A DNA stretch of 64,000 nucleotides from Flectonema sp. DT1601 (lineage: Eukaryota > Euglenozoa > Diplonemea > Diplonemida > Diplonemidae), in NCBI GenBank assembly GCA_964019425.1, contig OZ025794.1:682001-746000 (forward strand), given 5' to 3'. The notes under the pieces are model-generated. The model was not told where the DNA came from. It searched no databases and saw only the letters and a list, made by a program, of their open reading frames with translations. A program made the translations under genes and the position numbers. Positions 59,362 to 64,000 of the stretch are shown in pieces (the stretch's first letter is position 1; every line of letters begins with the position of its first letter).

Positions 59362-61926
59362 TTAGTGAATCGGAACATGTGGGCGAGCATAACCAAAATA
59401 ATGAAATTCAGGACCGGGTATCGGTGAGAATATCATATTCGGAGTTGTATTCTTTTTGAATAAAGTATACTCCACTGAAGGGGAGAGAGTGAGATTCCAA
59501 ACTGAATCACCAACTGATTTGAATGAAATCGGATTTGGAGAAACTTCTGGAAGATCCCACGGCAGGTGTACAAGAACAGATGATAGTGACGATTTATATT
59601 GCGAAGAGATCGAAATAAATTCTATTGTGTCATTTGTCATCTTTGCAGACACCAAATGACCGCTCATCGTACGAAGGTTATAAAACTGAGCGTCACTCCA
59701 TGAGTCTGGAACAGAGAAGAATAATCTTAAAATATTATCACTTCCAACATGGAACATAATCGTATTAACAACAGCAGCAGTACAGTAACCAGACTCTGCA
59801 ACGGATGAGAATTCGTTGGGATTGTAACCTCGATTTGATTCACCGTACATTCCATTTGGTGATAAGTTATTAATAATTAAATTAGTGACATTCCCAACAG
59901 AGGCATTCTTTCTTCCCAGATCAGCGCTCATCATAGCCATACCACATTGAGTGAATCCACGACATTCTTCATTAAAAACATTTGAAGAGTTACAGGTGAT
60001 GCTGTACCAGTTATCTAAACTCATCTTCGCAACATGCGAATTGACGTCTGGAAGCTCCAAGTCGTACATCATTAGGAGATGACTAAAGTGTCGATGGGGA
60101 CATAAAAATGAACACTCGGCACTCAACTTGTATCCCCTCACAGGATCTATCGGATACCCCACCAGCTTTGACTTCAACAAGTTCTTCCAGTACGATTCCG
60201 CCTCCAAAGGTATTTCCAGTTCCATTGAAAGCTCACAGACTCTTCTTAATGCCCATCTAAGTTGAGACAACTCAAAGTTGCAGTCTGTTTTTATTTCACA
60301 CGCAAGAGACTCAAATGGAGGGTAACATCTGTACTCTGGTGATTTACATTGAGTGACGTGGTACGTTCCTTTATCGTCAACAAGTAGTTTCCCCGTGTCG
60401 TGTTGGGTTTTGTTGAGTCCTATTTCTGATTGTAGCAGCGTTTGGAGTTCCTCAAAAAGAACTTTTTGCAGATGCAGCTCTGAAACGCCCAACTGTGAAG
60501 AAAGCTCACCGCCATAGCCTGAGATGTGTTTATTCATTTTGTGGGCCATCCAAATGTTTCCAGGCCAACGCTTAGCCTGAGATTCCTGAAGAAAGAACTT
60601 CAATAACGGCAATACTAAATCTGGTTTATTTGATCCTTCAGTAATCCAATACATTACTTCTTCATTCATATCCCAAACATCGTCTGGCCATACATTCGGA
60701 TTCTTCGTTGGTCCAAAGTCACCATCGAGGCCGTGCAGTGTAACTCTATCAGAGCTTGCGAATCGATATAATTGAGTGTAATAGTTTTCTTCAACAAGTG
60801 GGTCGGGAATAGTAACAAAACTGCTATTCCAGTAGCTGAGCCACCAAACTCTGTGAGATTCGTAAAACTGCTGAGGGTCAGCAGTCAGCTGCTTTACCGC
60901 CTCAGAGACTCTACTTTGAGAGGTATTCATCTCCCTACTGATAGTAGCGACTAGAGTAGTGACTGAGGACTCTCTCATAACTGAGTAATTAATATTCGTA
61001 AGGTGAGAACTGTCGTTCTTTGGAACCCAAATAAAGTTCGTATTCAACTCAACAGTCGATTCAACAGAAAATACCAAAACTGCTTCAGTCGAATGTACAT
61101 ACGAATTGTAACTAACAAGTGGAACTGAACTTCCTAATTGAGAAACAAAACCTTTTAAGACACCTGTTGATATGTCTACCGAGACGTTATGAACTAGTGG
61201 TGAAGTTGATGGAACAGAATTATCGAACGTCACATTAAAATATCCAGAAGGATATCTATGACTGTTTGCTCCAAAGAATGAATTATCCAATACTAACTGA
61301 AGTGTTGATGTACGGGATCCTAACACAACAGGGTACTGAAGTCTGACTCCAACTTCACCATTTCCAATGTACGGGGCTGTAGTCCAGTCGTTAGGTAGAA
61401 GTTGTTTTGATTTAAACATTTGAGCGCGATTTCCATTTTCAAAAAACTCGAAACCAACCAACTGCCCTGAAGTGATCATCGACAACCAACTCTCAGGACA
61501 TATTGTTCCGTTACAAAATGGTTTTGAAACTACTGTCAAACAATACGGTGGAGGAGACTTTGTATCGTTAATCACATACACTGATCCGTAACTAAAGCCA
61601 ATTAGTGAAGTGCTGCAGTTTCCAAGAACAGCCCGGCTTCCAACCTGTTCGATACATTTTCCATTCTCGACAGATATCATCTTTTGGTTTTGAAAAATCC
61701 ATTCTTGATTCAGGTTTCCGTTACACTCCTGCATTGATATTGTCATATTGCCTGCAGTAATACAACAACCTCCTTCACCACAATTAGAAATGTTATTATC
61801 CTGTAGTCTTATACTTGTGGTGTTCATGTCTTGCCATTTCCATTCCATTGAGTATTTTGATAAAAACTTCTCCCAGTCAACGTGTAAACTGCAAACTGTC
61901 AGAGACAGCAGTACTGGAAGCACCAT
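59362..61926 (-). CDS. Secreted GH95-type glycosidase with N-terminal ricin-like lectin repeat
   Basis: 854 residues, single exon. Signal peptide (MVLPVLLSLTVCSLHV). Residues about 40-165 hold one or two ricin-type trefoil repeats (NLNQEWIFQNQKMISVENGK; CIEQVGSRAVLGNCS), which bind sugars. The catalytic region follows GH95 order. DWTTAPYIGNGEVGVRLQYP is the family N-terminal block. VWPDDVWDMNEEVMYW sits at the family's W-x-x-x-x-x-N-x-N-x-x-M-x-Y-W position. CPHRHFSHLLMMYDLELP is the H-R-H-x-S-H-L signature. A beta-sandwich-like C-terminus closes the protein. GH95 enzymes are inverting alpha-fucosidases or alpha-galactosidases. There are many N-glycosylation sites. Some catalytic positions (Asp for Asn) differ from bacterial AfcA, so specificity is uncertain. 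Start after GGACACTCAG. Confidence 0.8.
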   Translation of the reverse strand: MVLPVLLSLTVCSLHVDWEKFLSKYSMEWKWQDMNTTSIRLQDNNISNCGEGGCCITAGNMTISMQECNGNLNQEWIFQNQKMISVENGKCIEQVGSRAVLGNCSTSLIGFSYGSVYVINDTKSPPPYCLTVVSKPFCNGTICPESWLSMITSGQLVGFEFFENGNRAQMFKSKQLLPNDWTTAPYIGNGEVGVRLQYPVVLGSRTSTLQLVLDNSFFGANSHRYPSGYFNVTFDNSVPSTSPLVHNVSVDISTGVLKGFVSQLGSSVPLVSYNSYVHSTEAVLVFSVESTVELNTNFIWVPKNDSSHLTNINYSVMRESSVTTLVATISREMNTSQSRVSEAVKQLTADPQQFYESHRVWWLSYWNSSFVTIPDPLVEENYYTQLYRFASSDRVTLHGLDGDFGPTKNPNVWPDDVWDMNEEVMYWITEGSNKPDLVLPLLKFFLQESQAKRWPGNIWMAHKMNKHISGYGGELSSQLGVSELHLQKVLFEELQTLLQSEIGLNKTQHDTGKLLVDDKGTYHVTQCKSPEYRCYPPFESLACEIKTDCNFELSQLRWALRRVCELSMELEIPLEAESYWKNLLKSKLVGYPIDPVRGYKLSAECSFLCPHRHFSHLLMMYDLELPDVNSHVAKMSLDNWYSITCNSSNVFNEECRGFTQCGMAMMSADLGRKNASVGNVTNLIINNLSPNGMYGESNRGYNPNEFSSVAESGYCTAAVVNTIMFHVGSDNILRLFFSVPDSWSDAQFYNLRTMSGHLVSAKMTNDTIEFISISSQYKSSLSSVLVHLPWDLPEVSPNPISFKSVGDSVWNLTLSPSVEYTLFKKNTTPNMIFSPIPGPEFHYFGYARPHVPIH

Positions 61927-62279
61927 TTCCTCTGAGTGTCCTGATTCATAATGATAATATTATTTTACGTCTGACTTAATTGTTTAGCAGAAGTCAGAAC
62001 CTTCACTCGCAGATACATTTCTGAATTGCTGATAGAACAAAATTAATATAATAAAAGTCAACAGTTTCTTGTAAACAGAGTGGGCCTTGCATTCTGCATA
62101 AAAACAGCGGCCTACAACAAGTGAATAATAATAAGAGAAAGGATACAATACAATTTGAAAGGAAAATCTGTTCCTTGTTGTCATCTACGTTGCCTAACTT
62201 CCATTTTCATCGCCATCTGAATGGAGTGAAGAGCAGCTTTGCTTTATCTACTTAACCATTCTACCAGATTAGAGTACTT
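61927..62279 (-). other. Intergenic, no gene seen
   Basis: Spacer; a short A/T-rich open frame here is not convincing. Nothing recognised. Confidence 0.6.
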
Positions 62280-63977
62280 TCAACAACCTTCAATTTCATT
62301 GAACTTTTCGCGAATTTCCTTCCGACGCTCGTCTGCTTTCCGTAATAGCGATCTGAAGTGCAGCATTGCTGTCGGGTCAGGTAGGGGAGAGCTTCCAGGA
62401 ACTAAATGACTAGGACCAAATAGCGTTTGAGTGTCAGTTTTGGGAACGTGCCAATCAAAAGAGGAACCGAGGTCGAGCCATATCTTCTCAAAGGTGGAAA
62501 TATCTTTTGCACGTGATCGCAAGAAGGAAAGCTGCCTGGAATCAGCTGTGTGAAGATAGTTTTGTCTATTTAGGAGTGCTATCTCAGGAAGTAGGAGGAT
62601 GGCTTTGCGAGACCAACCGCGGCCATCACTCCTCCGGATCCCATGTGGAAGTGAAGGGACGACAATACTCCTGAACTTCGCGTATGGGTCATTCATAACT
62701 AACATTGCTTCTCCAATTTCATCAAGAACAATTCTGCTGTATGTGACGTCTCCTCTTTGTTTCCCCGCCTGTTGGTAATTTACAACCAACACTTTGCCAC
62801 ACCATCGACACTGAACATATAAACAAGAGTAACCTCTGCGAGGATTGCCCTTTTCACGTTTTATGTAAGGTTTTGATGTGTGAGTGCATCCCTCGATTAG
62901 TGAGAGACAGCGTGCGACAGTTTCAATGAGTTCGTTTTCAATTTTATTTTGCTGGTCAACTATAACTTCAATATCCTTTTCAGTAATAACAGCCAAGTGC
63001 ATAGCAGCGCAGGTAGTTCCACGTGATGGTGGACAGCTTAGACGAGGTCTTCTTACACCACGCTCATCATAGATAATTTTTATTGAATACTCATCATTGT
63101 CAAGGATAGCTTTTACTCGTCCAACTCTAACAACTTCATAGTCGGGATCTCTCCAACAGACAGGAGCACCAATAGGGATTGGGGTTATAAACTTACCTCT
63201 GCTAACAATATCATCTCCTCGTGTTATCCATCTTCTCCCAACTGGTGGTCCAGCATCAAGAGGTTCACCACCCAAAAGACTTTTTGGGTTAACTGCCTTC
63301 GCAATGGCCGGAGCTTGCTGTGTGCCTCCCAGAACTTTGATTGCTGCTGCTGCACACTGAGGAGGATCGCCTGCTTTAACTGGCAATAGGAATCCGGCTT
63401 CAGCTGGGGGTGCAGTTAGTGCTTTCGCTGTTCCTATGAGACTGCCCATCAATCCTCCAGAAACCCAAGTAAAAACCTTTCCTGTTTTGCTATCAGGTAA
63501 TTTGCTGTAGGGAAGTCCCTCATTTTTTTCTTCTACCGCAATCGCTTCTGGTGGTCGCGGTTTTTTAACACAGTTGCTTTTTGGTTTTGTCTTCATGCAG
63601 GCAAAGCACGTTGTGTAGTTACAAATTTCACACCAACCGTAACCTTCTGACAAGTTAGTAATCCCAGGGAGTAGACATTTATTACAACAGTTGTCTACAA
63701 TTCCCATTCGGGTGCTGCTGTTTGCTCCGTCCTGGTACGGGTCTCCTTTTACAAATTTAAGAGGATGAAGGTTTGGGCAAGTCTCAACCTGTTCATCAAT
63801 ATCAAGAACTTCTTCAGAAACACCATAAACAGGATGTTTTGGATCAAAGAGTATCGATGACTTCCATGGAGGAAGTCTCTTTGGTGAGACGTAAGCCCTT
63901 TCGACTTCATCATCCACAGCAAGTAGACCAACTGGTTCTCCTCCAAGGTTCTTCCCGTATGCTAATTCATTGATCAT
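62280..63977 (-). CDS. Zinc-finger protein with MIB/HERC2-like middle region
   Basis: 565 residues, single exon. The start is immediately after TACATTAG, 23 bp from the window edge. Residues about 68-130 have a ZZ/C1-like Cys/His cluster: CPNLHPL, then CCNKC and GWCEICNYTTCFACM. A Gly/Ala-rich stretch is followed by a small-barrel-like segment (GAPVCWRDPDYEVVRVGRVK and AILDNDEYSIKIIYDERGVR) in the style of tudor/MIB-HERC2 modules. A second Cys/His group (CTHTSKPY, CLYVQCRWCGKV) is visible near residue 390. The C-terminal 150 residues are helical and charged. There is no RING or HECT. Such combinations occur in ubiquitin-pathway and chromatin adaptors, but the exact family is not recognised. 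Confidence 0.6.
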   Translation of the reverse strand: MINELAYGKNLGGEPVGLLAVDDEVERAYVSPKRLPPWKSSILFDPKHPVYGVSEEVLDIDEQVETCPNLHPLKFVKGDPYQDGANSSTRMGIVDNCCNKCLLPGITNLSEGYGWCEICNYTTCFACMKTKPKSNCVKKPRPPEAIAVEEKNEGLPYSKLPDSKTGKVFTWVSGGLMGSLIGTAKALTAPPAEAGFLLPVKAGDPPQCAAAAIKVLGGTQQAPAIAKAVNPKSLLGGEPLDAGPPVGRRWITRGDDIVSRGKFITPIPIGAPVCWRDPDYEVVRVGRVKAILDNDEYSIKIIYDERGVRRPRLSCPPSRGTTCAAMHLAVITEKDIEVIVDQQNKIENELIETVARCLSLIEGCTHTSKPYIKREKGNPRRGYSCLYVQCRWCGKVLVVNYQQAGKQRGDVTYSRIVLDEIGEAMLVMNDPYAKFRSIVVPSLPHGIRRSDGRGWSRKAILLLPEIALLNRQNYLHTADSRQLSFLRSRAKDISTFEKIWLDLGSSFDWHVPKTDTQTLFGPSHLVPGSSPLPDPTAMLHFRSLLRKADERRKEIREKFNEIEGC

Positions 63978-64000
63978 CTAATGTATTATCTGTTTATAAA

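Noticed and set aside
1-64000. CRISPR array, bacterial operons or viral genes
   Set aside because: No regularly spaced repeats, no Shine-Dalgarno-type gene starts, and no capsid, polymerase or integrase genes were recognised; introns and protein families are eukaryotic.

Overview
The window looks like nuclear DNA of a unicellular eukaryote. It carries Cdc45, an AP-1 mu chain, a syntaxin-5-type SNARE, Naa50 and eukaryotic rRNA pieces. Cis-introns are short (41-121 bp), usually with GTATGT or GTTTGT donors and CAG/TAG acceptors. Genes are compact, about one per 2-2.5 kb. Two features narrow the lineage. Every supported gene left of about 13 kb is on the + strand, and every supported gene right of about 19 kb is on the - strand. 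Almost every start codon has a pyrimidine-rich stretch ending in AG some 1-70 nt upstream. Long one-strand arrays plus such acceptors are what polycistronic transcription with spliced-leader trans-splicing produces. With real cis-introns present, a euglenozoan such as a diplonemid is my best guess. Dinoflagellate relatives and other trans-splicing lineages remain possible, and no spliced-leader gene was found here.

Layout. 0.1-12.7 kb (+): MYND-finger protein, a small glycine-rich spliced gene, a rolling-stone/FAR-17a-like membrane protein, an F-box/LRR-like protein, syntaxin-5, a decayed element with terminal inverted repeats, an LRAT-domain protein, a small spliced gene and a class III cyclase-like membrane protein. 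10.6-21.5 kb: two 2,942-bp inverted arms, apparently identical, each carry one copy of the cyclase-like gene. Between them lie 5,011 bp of rRNA-related DNA: an SSU 5' fragment on +, a partial LSU on -, G runs, and two direct repeats of 762 bp. This is the convergence point of the two arrays and may be a rearranged rDNA junction or an assembly chimera.

21.5-64 kb (-): RIIa-like protein, CDC45, a small membrane peptide, a Fringe-like glycosyltransferase, PAICS, a coiled-coil protein, AP-1 mu, a GIGYF-like polyglutamine protein, a PABC/MLLE protein, a nucleotide-sugar transporter, a membrane protein with tandem tudor/SH3-like modules, a PBZ-finger poly(ADP-ribose) glycohydrolase, a dynein-stalk-like plus SAM protein, NAA50, a GAF protein, an O-fucosyltransferase-like protein, an unknown spliced gene, a GH95-type glycosidase with ricin-like lectin repeat, and a zinc-finger protein.

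Themes. The genes are mostly unrelated housekeeping and regulatory genes, as expected if arrays are transcribed together but not functionally grouped. One loose theme is glycan chemistry: Fringe-like, O-fucosyltransferase-like, nucleotide-sugar transporter and fucosidase-family genes lie within 37 kb. The most unusual proteins are the dynein-stalk plus SAM fusion, the PBZ plus PARG fusion, and the cyclase-like protein with altered catalytic residues. Exon structures were read by eye from splice signals and frame continuity; none was checked against transcripts.
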